A model generated the notes under the pieces. It did not search any database, was not told where the DNA came from, and saw only the letters and a list, made by a program, of their open reading frames with translations. The position numbers and the translations under genes were made by a program. A stretch of DNA of 64,000 nt. Origin: Dipteris shenzhenensis (Eukaryota > Polypodiophyta > Polypodiopsida > Gleicheniales). Below are positions 1 through 10,954 of the stretch, one piece after another; the stretch's first letter is position 1, and each line of letters starts with the position of its first letter. Location: NCBI GenBank assembly GCA_047967505.1, contig CM106538.1, one strand, 5' to 3'.

Positions 1-250
1 GGGGAGGCCGGTGCCGCGGCAGCGAGAGGGAGAGAGGGGGGAGAGAGAGAGAAGGGGAGGGGAGAGAGAGAGAGGGGGGAGGTCGCGGCAAGTGAGAGAG
101 AGAGTGGGGAGCGCAAGTGAGAGAGAGGGAAAAGGTGAGGAGAAAGGGAGAGAGAGAGAGAGAGGGGAAATGAAGAGGAGGGGAGAGAGTAGACTAAGAT
201 GAGAGGAAACGTAGACTAGAGTGGAGAGGAAAGAGAGAGAGAGAAGAGTG
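1..250. repeat. purine-rich (GA)n low-complexity tract
   Basis: The plus strand is almost all G and A (GAGAGA and GGGGA runs) with one GC-rich island (GTGCCGCGGCAGC near 10-23). Open frames here encode only Arg/Glu/Gly repeats and are not credible genes. A related tract with the same island lies at 1344-1586. Confidence 0.8.
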
Positions 251-266
251 AGAGAGATGGACGAGA

Positions 267-676
267 GATGAAAATTTAGAGAGGGAGGACACGAGAAAGT
301 ACGATCGAGATAGAAAATCTTACCAATGAAGAGGAGAAATGAGTGGGCGACGATCGAGAAAAGATAAAGGAGCTACGATCAATGAGGCATATGAGAGGAG
401 ATTGGTGTGTGATTTAGTCGAAACTTAAACAAACAAAACTATAAACCTTGGTGTTTGATGAAAATTTAGAGAGGAAGGGCACAAGAGAAAGTACGATCGA
501 GATAGAAAATCTTACCAATGAGGAGAAAAAATGAGTGGGCGACGATCAAGAAGAGATAAAGGAGAGATGTTTTGATGGAAGAATTTGGGAGCTACGATCA
601 ATGAGGCATATTAGAGGAGATTGGTGTGTGATTTAGTCGAAACTTAAACAAACAAAACTATAAACCTTGGTGTTTG
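267..676. repeat. tandem direct duplication, ~190-bp unit
   Basis: A segment beginning GATGAAAATTTAGAGA at 267 is repeated from 457 and runs to the same ending (CTTGGTGTTTG) at 676. The second copy is about 30 bp longer because it contains an extra stretch around GATGTTTTGATGG near 566. The two copies are otherwise nearly identical, so the duplication is recent. There is no coding signal. Confidence 0.85.
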
Positions 677-882
677 AAAAGAGAAACGTGTGAAAACTAG
701 AATTTCAAATTTCCCACCTTTTTTTAAACTATGAATCCTTGTGTTTGAAAAGATAAACGTGTGAAAACTTGAAAATTGTGATAAAAGACAACCTTGTGTT
801 TCAAAAGACAAACGCGTGGATGTGAAAATTGTGATAAAAGACAACCTTGTGTTTCAAAAGATAAACGCGTGGATGTGAAAAG
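664..882. repeat. degenerate short tandem repeat (CCTTGTGTTTgAAAAGA)
   Basis: Four diverged copies of a motif like AACCTTGTGTTTCAAAAGA followed by AAACG(C/T)GTG start near 664, 733, 790 and 843. Spacing is 53-69 bp. The small frames on both strands come from the repeat. Confidence 0.7.
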
Positions 883-1343
883 ACAAATGTATGCTAAAAG
901 TAAAACTTGTAGAAACTTGAATTTTAAATTTTTCTTTGTTTTTGAATTTAAAATGAGTTTCACTTTCATTTTCAATTTACTAGTTTAATTTAGACTATAA
1001 TGCATTTTGTTTTGGAATATAAAAAGTATAATTTTAATTTTATTACATTTTAAATTAAAATTTTAAAAGTAGTTTAACTTACATTCGTTATTATTACTTT
1101 AATTTATTTCTTTTTAGGGAGAATTAATATATTCTTCTAGGTAAATATTAAATTTTTAATTTTAAGTATTGTTTTCTTTATTTTACGTTATTTTTTCATA
1201 AACTTTAAGTTAAACTACTTTATAGTTTTTATTATTTAAATTCAAATTTATTAAGATTTTAACTTCTTATTAATGTGAATGTTCAATTCTTATGAGTTGT
1301 AAGTAAATTAGTTTTTGAAAATATAAATTTTATCTTTTTTAAA
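883..1343. other. AT-rich spacer, no gene seen
   Basis: This stretch is very AT-rich with long T and A runs and no open frame of note. It ends with ATATAAATTTTATCTTTTTT (about 1321-1340), the same sequence that recurs inside the hairpin at 1587-1634. Confidence 0.6.
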
Positions 1344-1586
1344 ATGAGAAGGGGAAGGGAGAGAGAGAGAAGGGGGGGGCCGCTGCCGCGGCAGCAAGAG
1401 AGAATGGGGGGGGAGAGAGAGAGAAAGGGGTGGGAGGATGGGAGTGGGAGAGGGAGTGGGAATGGGGAAGGTGAAAGAATGGACGTGGGCGTGGGAGTGA
1501 GAATGGGGGAGGTGGGGTGGGAGGATGGGGGCGGTAGTGAGAGAGAAGGGGGGGGAGAGAAGGAGGGGAGAGAGAGAGAAAGGGGT
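1344..1586. repeat. GA-rich low-complexity tract with GC palindrome
   Basis: This GGGAGAGA-type tract resembles bases 1-250. It includes a perfect 14-bp palindrome, GCTGCCGCGGCAGC (1382-1395). An open frame exists but reads as Arg/Gly/Glu low complexity, so I do not call a gene. Confidence 0.75.
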
Positions 1587-1634
1587 GTGAGTTTAAAAAA
1601 GATAAAATATAAATTTTATCTTTTTTAAACTCAC
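1587..1634. repeat. perfect 22-bp inverted repeat (hairpin)
   Basis: The arms start GTGAGTTTAAAAAAGATA and end with the exact reverse complement TATCTTTTTTAAACTCAC, separated by 4 bases. The perfect 22-bp arms could be the fused ends of a small foldback element. The same AT sequence also stands at 1321-1340, on the other side of the GA-rich tract. The remaining bases up to 2290 hold no feature I can support. Confidence 0.85.
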
Positions 1635-2290
1635 AACCTTAGTGTATTAAAAAGAATAATGGAAAATAGATTATTTTTTGCTTTTAATTCGCAACCTAAG
1701 GATATTAAAAAGAACAATGGAAAAGAAATTATTTCTTGCTTTTCTTCGCTTCGACGGTTGGTGTAGTCTAGATTAACATAGATTAGTTTGTCCTTAGAGG
1801 AGAGAACTCCAAAAAAACCAATCAAAGCCATGCTCAAAATTTTCCGACTAGTTCCTAATCGGAGTCAGTCCATTCGTTCACATTCGGTTTCACAGTCACA
1901 ACAACCCTACCATTTAAGCAACGATTAAGGTTTTTAAACTTTCAAGATGATTGAAAGTTGTATCAGTGGACATGACAGATTACAGTTGTGGAAGTTGATA
2001 GAGCATTTTACACTTATATCAGTTGCAGGAGTTGACAGAGCATTTTGCACTTATATATGACAGACTTCAAATTTGTATTCAGAGATCATTGTAAATCCTT
2101 ATTTTTTTTCACATTTATGCTCTAAGCCTTGTAAAGCCTTTTAGGCTATTCCCAAAGCATGAAATTGATACTTATATGATTGGGAAGAATAAAAACTTGA
2201 GGTGTATTAATGGGACTCATTGTACTTTTGATTTTTCAAAGTAATTGTAGTTTGTCAAAGTACTTAAAATTTGTATTGTGCTTGAATACA

Positions 2291-3410
2291 GGATGGATCT
2301 TGAGGCTACAGCATTTGTCAATGGTATGACACTGAAATACAATGGAAGAATTTATGCCCCAAAGGACTTCACAAACTAGACAGTTGTTGACACAACAAAG
2401 AAAGCATGGTTCTTGGTCTTAAGTAAAGGAAATCTCATTCTAGTGATGACAAAGAGAGAGTTGGAGAAAGATGAGTGGGCATCAAATGTATCTTTCTCAA
2501 AGAGCAATTTGATTCAAGGGGGCACCTTAGTAGGAATAAAAATTGAAAAAGACAGCAATACAATGATGATTTACACAAAGTCAAGAATGAGCAACAGATC
2601 GTTTCTTCTTTCTAAGAAAGATGCAATGCACTTTGTGATGCCGCCGCCAAAAGCACCTAGATTTCCTGAATTGGTTCCTACATTGGAGATCCTTCAACAT
2701 GTGTGGGAGGAATTTCCCATTGAGGAAGCAAGAAAAATGCAGTCAAAGATTATCCTTGAATACTTTCAGGGTGTCATCCAACAAGGTTCAACTTCATTGG
2801 AGGGACCTAAGGTGCAAGAATCCACACATGAGAAAGGAAGTGATGAGACACGCCATGTAGACCTGGTTCATGGTAATACAAATGAGAGAGGAAGTGGAGT
2901 GGATGAGACAGAACACATTGTAGCAATGGATGAGGGTCTTGTACACATGGATGCTTACAAGGGATCTACATCTGAGACAGGAATTGAATTGGTGGAGACT
3001 GGACATGCACATGCATCTCAAACAGAAATTGAATTGAGTGAGACACGACATGCATCAGATAAGACAGGACATGCACACACATCTCTTGTTCATGGTATTA
3101 CTCACTTAGATGGTGTAACTCATGAAGTTGATGGAATAATAGACAAGTGAAGCCCTTAAGTATACCTGAAGTTGAGGCAATAGAAGAAGAAGTAGGGCGA
3201 TCTAAAGCAGTTCACATTGAGCCCCTAAAAAATAAACCTCGACGTCAAATGCAAAAGGCAAGTACTTCACGAGCTACAGTTCCAAGTCCTATAACTGGAA
3301 AAACAGGTCGTTCATATACAAAGAAAGGGCAAAGAAGAGAAGAGGAAGAACATGAAGAGGATGCGGAGGGTCTTGAAATGGAGTCAGATATAGAAGCAAG
3401 GATAGCCTAA
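2291..3410 (+). pseudogene. unrecognised protein-coding remnant, one internal stop and a frameshift
   Basis: A frame opens with ATG at 2293, just after a splice-acceptor-like ...AATACAG. It reads about 28 codons to a TAG at 2377-2379, then continues in the same frame to a TGA at 3148-3150. Coding resumes in another frame to 3410. The readable protein has a basic N-terminal half (for example VMTKRELEKDEWAS). Next come a PPPKAPRFPE stretch and a region with repeated acidic ETGH/ETRH motifs. The tail is charged and Lys/Arg-rich (TGKTGRSYTKKGQRR). I do not recognise the family. The stop plus frame change suggest a decayed gene, but an intron or misread base could explain either one. It directly abuts a satellite array. 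Confidence 0.45.
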
Positions 3411-4232
3411 GATCTGTGCAAAGTTTCATCCCCAACACATAAGTCCACATGCGTATTTGGTTAGTCAATGTGCCATTTTTCATATATAGTCACTAGTAGG
3501 GATTGTAAAAATGTATGCATTATACATTCCATGTGGCACATACCAAATCAGTTGGAGACAAAATCTTGCATGGATGTAGGTATAGGGTAGCCTAAGAGCC
3601 GTGCAAACTTTGATCCCCAACAAATGAGTCCACATGCGTATTTGGTTAGTACGTTCGCCATTTTTCATACGTAGTCATCACTAGTAGTGAGTGCATGCAA
3701 AAATGTACGCATTATACCTTCCACGTGGCACATATCAAATCAGTTGGAGACCAAATCTTGCATGTATGTAGGTCTAAGGTAGCCTAAGAGTGGTGCAAAG
3801 TTTCATCCCCAACAAATAAGTCCACATGCATATTTGGTTAGTACGTGTGCCATTTTCCATACGTAGCCACTAGTAGGGAGTGCTTGCAAAAATGTACACA
3901 TTATATCTTCCACGTGGCACATACCAAATCAGTTAGAGACCAAATCTTGCATGGATGTAGGTCTAGGGTAGCATAAGTGCTGTGCGAATTTTCATTCCCA
4001 ACAAATAAGTCCACATGCGTTTTTGGTTAGTACGTGCACCATTTTCCATACATAGTCACTAGTAGGGAGTGCTTGCGAAAATGTATGCATTATACCTTCC
4101 ACGTGGCACATACCAAATCATTTGGAGACTAAATATTGCATGGATGTAGGTCTACGGTAGCCTAAGAGCCATGTAGAGTTTCATCCCCAACAGATAAGTC
4201 CACATGCGTATTTGGTTAGTACATGCACAAAT
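3410..4232 (-). repeat. ~189-bp satellite array, 5 monomers, inverted relative to the other arrays
   Basis: The phrase TAAGTCCACATGCG or close variants occurs at about 3440, 3625, 3817, 4006 and 4195, giving spacings of 185-192 bp. Other conserved blocks are CTTGCATGGATGTAGG, CACGTGGCACATACC and the palindrome-like CACTAGTAGGGAG. The same monomer occurs in reverse orientation at 19019-21360 and 37137-38467. In all three places it lies just 3' of a DDE-like gene end. Confidence 0.93.
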
Positions 4233-4276
4233 TTTCTTAGTCACATTTTTTTAATGTCCTACAGCACAAAACACAA

Positions 4277-5430
4277 TTACAAAATAACTACTAATAAACA
4301 ATTTTTTGTTTTACAAAAACAACAAATCCCATTGAGAAGATAACGAACATCATGTATAAAATAGAATCTAATACAATGATGTGTATGAACGTGTATAAAA
4401 CCATCATAGTGAAATACAAAATATGAGTCCATGAAAATTACAATGGTACGGTCACACAGTGAGCCTATACATGTCGAATACAAAAATATGTAATCAACTA
4501 GTGATACCCAATAAAAATCTATCTGATCAACTGATGATCCCAAAACTATGATATGTAATGTGCTAGAATACATGTATGCCTCCTAATCCGCCATGTACTC
4601 CTAGAACTTCCCGCATCCTGATCATCATGTACCTTCTCCCAAGGCTGGAAGGGAGAAAGCACTCGCCGTGCCCATGGATCAGCCCATGGTATCATGGCGC
4701 ACCCTCCCTAGTCATCATCAATGCATGCGGAGAAAAAACATGCAAACTGTCAAGAAAAGATTATGGGGTGAGACTCACCTATGCTCCTGATGGAATGGAA
4801 ATCAAGAGTGCCAGACACTGAATGACAATCAAAAGGCCTAGATAGATCAAGACTCACAATGTCCATGCACCAAAAATATTGGCTCATCGCCCTATCATCA
4901 TGCAACTGAAATGAGGAGATAGCACTAGTGGATAAGTGATGTCTTCACCACTGCATCACATCATGTGCATCCTTGAAGCGATCGGCACTGTGACGCAATT
5001 GGTATCGACGCAAAGCATGCTTCACACAAGAACCTACACCATCATGCTCTCCCTTACCATGCACTATCTCGAAGTAGCTCCATGTGATCGAAATGCATGT
5101 CTCACGGTGCCATTTGTAGAACCAATAAAACTGTCTAGCAGATTTGAACTGACCACCACAGCCGTCTAACCAGATCCAGCACCGCTGCCATGTGACACCA
5201 TGATCCCTCAAGAAACTATCATGCAAAGTGAAGCAATGCTGCACAAAATGGGCATCATGCAATCGATCATCACTAATGTAGAAGTGATACTCTCGCACAA
5301 TGACGCGTGAGTCCATGGTACTATCAATGCCATCCACATGAGCCTGTGCATGACGATAGCTAATGTGCACAAATATAGCAACCTGCAATATGGCATTGAA
5401 AAAAAATATGACTATTGAAATAATTTAATA
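4277..5430 (-). pseudogene. DDE-like transposon-derived gene, 3' portion (copy alpha), internally deleted
   Basis: Read on the minus strand from about 5388, this encodes the core of the DDE-like protein found at 35757-36740: FVHISYRHAQAHVDG, then a WLDGCGGQFKSARQFYW block and a HGKGEHDG block. The same protein is described more fully under the copy at 35578-36740. This copy has lost about 245 bp near 4600 (sequence jumps from GATGCGGGA to AGTTCTAGGAG), which removes most of the C-terminal domain. The 4277-4573 part matches the 3' non-coding region of the other copies. The homology ends near 5440, where CACTA family 2 sequence begins. It is non-functional as it stands. Confidence 0.7.
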
Positions 5431-5459
5431 TAATGAGGACATAACACAACAACACAAAG

Positions 5460-5590
5460 AAACTATAGACACGCTTGGTAGACGTGCAAAATAACGGGCA
5501 CGTCTATAGGCATTGCTTGTATAGAGAAATTACGGGCGCATCTAATCGTGTGTCTAACAGCTCGTCTATTTGCACGTGTATTAACACATC
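5460..5590. repeat. CACTA family 2 subterminal motif cluster (CGTCTATAG-like)
   Basis: Short variants of ACGGGCACGTCTATAGG recur several times in both orientations: GTAGACGTGC, ACGGGCGCATCTAA, GCTCGTCTATTTGCACG. Clusters of short repeats beside the coding part are typical of CACTA element ends, where they bind the element's own regulatory protein. The same motif recurs at 22160-22330. I could not fix the terminal CACTA inverted repeat. Confidence 0.5.
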
Positions 5591-5871
5591 TAAGTGTTTA
5601 GATCTACAAATACATTCAACCCACTACTACTTGTGCTACTCATGTGCTCATCGAAATTAGCATCACCAATGGTAGGCTCGTCCTCACGAGTAATGGCCTC
5701 AATATCTGTATCTCCTATCTCATGATCATCCTCCTCTCTCGTATCACGGTCATCATCACGTCCATGTCCATGATCATCCTCCATACGCTCCATATTAGTA
5801 AATGTACTATACATCACTTTGGAACGTGGCATACTAGGTATGACATCCCACCATCTATTATTATCCACCAT
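5590..5871 (-). pseudogene. CACTA family 2 acidic C-terminal exon
   Basis: The minus-strand frame reads NNRWWDVIPSMPRS and then a long Asp/Glu-rich tail (DDHGHGRDDDRDTREEDD). It lies immediately 3' of the DUF4216 exon at 5913-6299. The family 1 copies have the equivalent layout, where RWWYVIQVAP precedes an Asp/Glu tail. This is the usual end of the second large protein of plant CACTA elements. Its specific role is unknown. It is adjacent to the subterminal motif cluster, so it marks the 3' end of the element's coding region. Confidence 0.55.
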
Positions 5872-5912
5872 TGGTTGATAGACAACCTAATTCAAACACA
5901 AATACAATCATG

Positions 5913-6299
5913 TTATTTTCCTTGCATCAAATATTTAAAAGCGAGTATTTTTATATGTGTGCACAGTACCTGTTCACATTGTTGCGGTAGTACTAGTGTG
6001 TCCTTCCTACTTTGCCAAAACTTTGTGGAGCCAACAGTTACAAAGCCACTTGCATGCCATTTGATTGTTGCATTAGGGCCTCTTTCCACCACGTCCTTAA
6101 ACCACTTTACATCCAAAACATACACAAAGAAGCGTCGAAAGTCAAGCTTAATAATATCTTGGATTATGCCACAATAATCATCCATGGCTCCATATGCTCC
6201 CTCAAAGCTAGCAATGATGCCACAATCTTGTGTGTTTCTCTTATCATCAATCCGTTGTGTTTGAAAATGCTTGCCCTCACACCATATAGCATTGAACAT
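5913..6299 (-). pseudogene. CACTA family 2 DUF4216-domain exon
   Basis: The minus-strand frame shows the DUF4216 pattern of plant CACTA proteins: an N-terminal Cys/Gly segment (TQDCGIIASFEGAYG), then VYVLDVKWFKDVVE, and a WQSRKDTLVLPQQCEQV end matching the conserved phrase before the acidic tail. Length (about 128 residues) covers most of the domain. Upstream, at 6300-6330, a pyrimidine-rich TTTCTTGGTGTAG on the minus strand is a plausible 3' splice site. DUF4216 has no established biochemical activity; it accompanies DUF4218 downstream of TNP2 in En/Spm elements. Confidence 0.75.
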
Positions 6300-6375
6300 A
6301 GTGCACTACACCAAGAAAAAATCAATTAAATAAGAAATCTAAATTATTGAAAGCTCCTAACTTATGCATAACATT

Positions 6376-7026
6376 CTATATACCGACCTTGCTCATGCAT
6401 CCCCTAGCATACTCCCATTCTTCCATTGTGATATGCATCCCCTCGTCTTTCTCTGCTTTCTCCATTTCATCAAGTAGCCAATCCACATGAATATCCTTTA
6501 GAAGTGCTCCTAGATACTGAGGGTATGGCACACGAGATCCGTGGTGTGTACGAAAGAGGGACCTTTCTTCTTGTCTTCTTGCCTTTGCATCCTCGTATCT
6601 TGTCACCCATCTTTTCATCACATCACTATTAAGCACGCAATAGAGGTTGATACTATTATGCAACTCCGTATCTATTACTTTGTTGCATCCTAATTTCCCT
6701 TGAGGCACAATAGAGGTCATCCTTAGGTCTTCATCATCTCTCCATAGTCATGGGAGAGAGCTATCCACGTCAACAAGAAACTCGGAAATATATACAAGTG
6801 ACTCTTGTACCAACCAACCCTCATCCATGCTACCCTCGGGTCTTGCATTTTGTCTCATGAAACCCTTCAAGGTCTTCATGAAGCGCTCGAGGAAGAACAA
6901 CCATCGTGCATGTATACTATTACATATAGCAATCTCACCCACCAAATGCACTATGAGATGTAGTTGGCTTGTGAGAATAGAACGTGGAAATGTCTCCTCC
7001 ACTAAACAAACCACCTCCACTGACAT
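6376..7026 (-). pseudogene. CACTA family 2 DUF4218-domain exon (frame interrupted)
   Basis: Minus-strand translation gives VEETFPRSILTSQLH, LIVHLVGEIAICNSIHARW, FMKTLKGFMRQNARPEGSM and GWLVQESLVYISEFL. This is the DUF4218 signature found after the TNP2 transposase in CACTA elements. A break near 6721-6747 separates this from the C-terminal part (RWVTRYEDAKARRQEE, WLLDEMEKAEKDEG). It is clearly diverged from family 1 (HIVDEVAIAGTVHN there), so it is a second CACTA lineage. Between this and the next piece (7027-7306) are intron-like, AT-rich bases. Confidence 0.8.
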
Positions 7027-7306
7027 AACTCGAGCATTCTCAAGCCTGGTGGGATCTATTTCCTTTTAGCTCACATACCTAGAACACCATATTAGCAATA
7101 TGAACACCTTGCATGGAGCATTGATACGCATCATATTTTGTATCATGTAAAGTACCTCACAAGCTCGCCCATCTTGTAAATACAATCTTTCATGTCCTTC
7201 GATGAACTACATCAAATGCTAGTCGGTAGTATGAACTGAACCCATGAGGAGATGGTTGATTAGTTGCTTATAATTATTCACTCACAAATTTGAAAGGAAA
7301 AAGATA

Positions 7307-7543
7307 TTATGCACATAAAATACTTACTTGGAGCATCTTGTGCCAATCATGAGATTTCAAGCCATATAATTGCTCTACACCTCTTTTCTTGCTCTTTGTA
7401 AAGGCTCCCTTCAAACACCTCCTGCATCCAGTGGGAGTATGAATCATAGTAATAGCACGCTTCACCGCCACCATCTCTAGCTTTGATAACCTCCGCGGTG
7501 CACGAAGTAAAAAACACGCCCATTTTGTCTCTCTTGTGGCCAA
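7307..7543 (-). pseudogene. CACTA family 2 TNP2 transposase, C-terminal remnant
   Basis: The minus-strand frame contains IHTPTGCRRCLKGAFTK and LYGLKSHDWHKMLQV, the conserved end of the Transposase_21 (TNP2) domain. Everything N-terminal to it, including the catalytic core, is absent because the sequence switches to DDE-like gene copy beta near 7610. The element is therefore 5'-truncated and cannot move itself. Confidence 0.75.
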
Positions 7544-7607
7544 GCTTCACGCATCCTCCCTGTGGTACGTAGATCCTCCCTTATGCCTACGGAATCTCGT
7601 GTCCCAT

Positions 7608-8350
7608 TCAAATGCTCCCAAAAGGCCTAGACTGATTAAAACTCCCAATGTCCATGCACCAAAAATACCGGCTCACCACCCTATCATCACGCGACTGAAA
7701 CGAGGAGATAGCACTAGTGGATAAGTTATGGCTGCACCACCGCACCACATCATGTGCATCCTTGAAGCGATCGGCACTATGACGCAATTGGTATCGATGC
7801 AAAGCACGCTTCATGTAAGCACCTGCACCATCATGCTCTCCCTTATCGTGCCCTGTCTCAAAGTAGCTCCATGTGATTAAAATGCCCATCTCACAGTGCC
7901 ATTTGCAGAACCAATAAAACTGTCTAGCAGATTTGAACTGACCACCACATCCGTCTAGCCAGATCCAGTGCCCCTGCCATGTGACACCATGATCCCTCAA
8001 GAAACTATCATGCAACATGAAGCAATGCTGCACAAAATGGGCATCATGCGATCGATCATCACTAATGTAGAAGTGATACTCTCGCACAATGATGGGTGAG
8101 TCCATGGTGCTATCAATGCAATCCACATGAGCCTGCGCATGACGATAGCTAATGTGCACAAATATAGCAACCTGCAATATGGCATTGAAAAAAAATACGA
8201 CTACTGAAATAATTCAATATAATGAGGCCATAAAAAAACCAATAACTCAATCACGCGTCACCTGTTCCGAGAAATAATACTTCGATTGGATCTCATGCTG
8301 TGGTGCAAAGGTATAATTCCACCACTGAGACAACCAACCCTATAGGAAAT
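7608..8350 (-). pseudogene. DDE-like gene copy beta, exons downstream of the retroelement
   Basis: On the minus strand the first exon part (8350 to 8262) reads SQWWNYTFAPQHEIQ..KYYFSEQ. A 90-bp GT..AG intron follows (8261-8172), then an exon beginning VAIFVHISYRHAQAHVD in phase. The intron ends TTGCAG, so the apparent TTG start there is a splice acceptor, not a start codon. The exon carries ISDDRSHDAHFVQHC, WIWLDGCGGQFKSAR and SYFETGHDKGEHDGAGA. It stops near 7608 at the junction with the CACTA fragment, so the C-terminal domain is missing. Its 5' exon is at 11316-11860, on the far side of the LTR element. Confidence 0.75.
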
Positions 8351-8699
8351 TAACAAAGTGTGGATTGTACTAGCCTAATCTATCACTTAATGAGCATAAA
8401 GATCATGGAGGATCAAACCAAATACGGAAAGCCATGGGGAGAGAGACGGTAAGTATGAAACACTCAATCTATTCCAAATGTGCTATTCTCAACCATACAT
8501 GATAGGCCTCTTATATAGAGAGTTCCCTTTGAATAGTCAACACATGTGTGATCCTCTCATCCACATCTCTCCTTGTGGATATCCTCAATCCACATCTCCA
8601 CATCATGTAGTCCACATCCTAGGGTGGCTACTTTAATTCTTTCTTATACCATACCTTAGCCCTTTAATCTATGTGCTCATGGCACCATATCTCTCAACA
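8351..8699 (-). repeat. 3' LTR (349 bp)
   Basis: This is the 3' LTR of the minus-strand retroelement. It is followed in sense by ATTTC, the target duplication. A TATA box (TATATAAG in sense) lies at 8510-8517. It differs from the 5' LTR at only a few positions. Confidence 0.93.
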
Positions 8700-10954
8700 C
8701 CTCCCCTTGGTGCCATGATCCTTTGGCTACTGCAAGGTGGTTAGATGTGAGTTACATTCCATCACCTCCCCTTAGTGCATGCACTACTACTTAAGGTGGT
8801 CAAGTGTGGCTTCTACATGTTAATACCTCCCCTGGGTGCTTTCATAGCTACTCTCAGGTGGTCAGGCTTGATTTACAAAAATATAGGCAAGGTTGGCAAG
8901 GTTTTGGTTTCTCAATACATTCCATTCATGTCACCTTTTGGCACATGGCTTGATGACGACTCGTTTGCTTCTTTGTTTGGTGTAGCTTCATGCATGATGC
9001 TTTGTTATTCCATGTGCCTTAATGCTTTGTGTGTGGATGCCATGCTTCCTGCTATGGTCATCTCATGTACTTGTGCTTTTGGCATGCTTTCTGCATTCAT
9101 GCGTTGCTTTTTCATTTGTTGCAAAGGTCTTACCAATTGATTTCTTTCAATATTGGTAGTGTCTAATTGCTAACAATGATTCTGATCTGACAGATGCGTA
9201 GAGATCGAAAAGACGATCATTTTTCCTTTTTGGAGCGTGTCCAGATTCCTCCTGGATTGGAAGCTACGGCTTATCGAAGTTTTGATGAAGAAGAGGGGCT
9301 TTTGATGATGTGTCACGGGGATTCACATGCTGCACTCACACTACTGTGCTTAGCAAGAGGTTACTGCCTTGGTGGCACTGCTGATTGTGCATGCTGATGT
9401 GGCATAACTAACCCTAACTCTAGCCATGGTGGGTTAAGTTAACCAAACTCTGGTTTAGCCATGTGGCATACTCTTAACTAAATGAGTTAACCCAAAGTTT
9501 AAACAAACCTAACCATAAACTTCACTTAACTACACCTATCTGCCATGTGGCATTTCCACTTGGCCAATTACTGACCAAGCCTCACTAACCAAGCCTATCC
9601 TTATCTCCACGTCTGGTTGTGGGCATTCCATTTCTCTCCCTCTGCTGCATCTTCTTCTCGCTCGATGTGATGCTTAGCAAGGTGCTGTGAGGAGCGAGTG
9701 CGACTGTGAAGGGGTGTGTTGACGATCATGCAGCATGGGTTGTCGAGCAGCATTGAAGGTAGGAGCCGTCTTACTGCGAGCAAGGATCGTTGCAGCTTGG
9801 AGGTTGGCAGTCCGTTGAGAGGCTATGTTGGAGATGCATTTGCAAGAAGTTGCTGACAGAACTATTGGCTCGTTGTATTGCATGGAACTTGCTCGCCGAA
9901 CGAACTCTAGCTCTCGCTATTGGAGTGAAGAAGCTGCTCTCCTTAATACACTGGTCGAGCCTCTTGAGAGCTTGCCACTAGCAGTGTTAAGGGAGATCGC
10001 TCATCGGTTGCCTTCGGGTTAGGGAAGGCTTGATTTGCATGGAGCGAGAGCGGGCTGCCGTAGATGAGCCTGGTTGCTACCGTGGGAGTCGAGTCTCTTA
10101 AATAGTCTGTTGCCTCATCTTGAGGCTTTTGCTTTGTAGACCTTCCTTGATGCATAACATTGTTGCGGGAGCGGTTGATGGTCTAGAGTTGATGTGCTAG
10201 GCACTTGCCGTGGAGTCACAGTGGGAAAAGCCGCTGGCTATTTGAAGCTGCTATGCACGATCTGACTATGCAAGAGATGGAGTCGTTAAAGCTTGGCCTG
10301 TGAGTCGATTGGGTGCTTGTTGGAGGCCAACTCGTTGGTAGTGCCGTCTATGGAGTCGCTGGTCAGAACTGCTGGTGCTGGTCACCTCTTGTGAGCTCTA
10401 CTTAAGTTGCCATTTGATGGAGTCCATTGCAGCCGGTTGTAGAAGTGTTGTCAACACTGTTTTGGTCAAGCCACGATGGTTGCTCGTCGGTGTAGTTGCT
10501 AGGCCCTTAGCTTGTTGGAGTCGACTGCATCTAGGTCAATGCTTGTGCTCACTGCTATTAGCCTTTGCTACCTATCGTTTAGATGTTGTGTGTGCATGCA
10601 TCGTTGGGACTTCATGAAGCTTGTTGTGGCTACTGTTTGCAGCTCTGAGTTGTTGCGCAGCTTTGTTGGAGGAGCTCAGCTATGGCACCGGGCTGCACGT
10701 GAGTTGCTTTCTCGTATGGGTTACTGAGGACGAGTAGGAGTATTGCGAGCTACTATTGGAGATAGTCATTGCTAAAGAAGTCACTCGTGCTCACTGTTGC
10801 TCTTAAGCTCTCTCAATGAGTGGAAGTTTCCTAAAACAAACTAAAATTCTCTCCACCATGGAAGATAACGCTTAATCTAAAACTAGAACTAATCTAAGAG
10901 AAAACATAAGCTTCCTAAGGTGTGCCTATAATGGATCTAGGAGACTAGACCTAA
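8700..10954 (-). other. retroelement interior, no recognisable gag-pol
   Basis: The interior has only short frames on both strands, and none shows reverse transcriptase, integrase or zinc-knuckle motifs. A plus-strand frame at 9194-9397 (MRRDRKDDHFSFLERVQ...) is antisense to the element and unrecognised. The sequence is largely conserved in the copies at 33471-35228 and 62344-64000, so it is a stable non-autonomous family rather than a random deletion. Confidence 0.7.

Noticed and set aside
6304-6322. CACTACACCAAGAAAAAATC as a CACTA terminal inverted repeat
   Set aside because: It lies between two exons of the element, and its minus-strand form is a pyrimidine-rich 3' splice site ending GTAG. 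No partner end was found.
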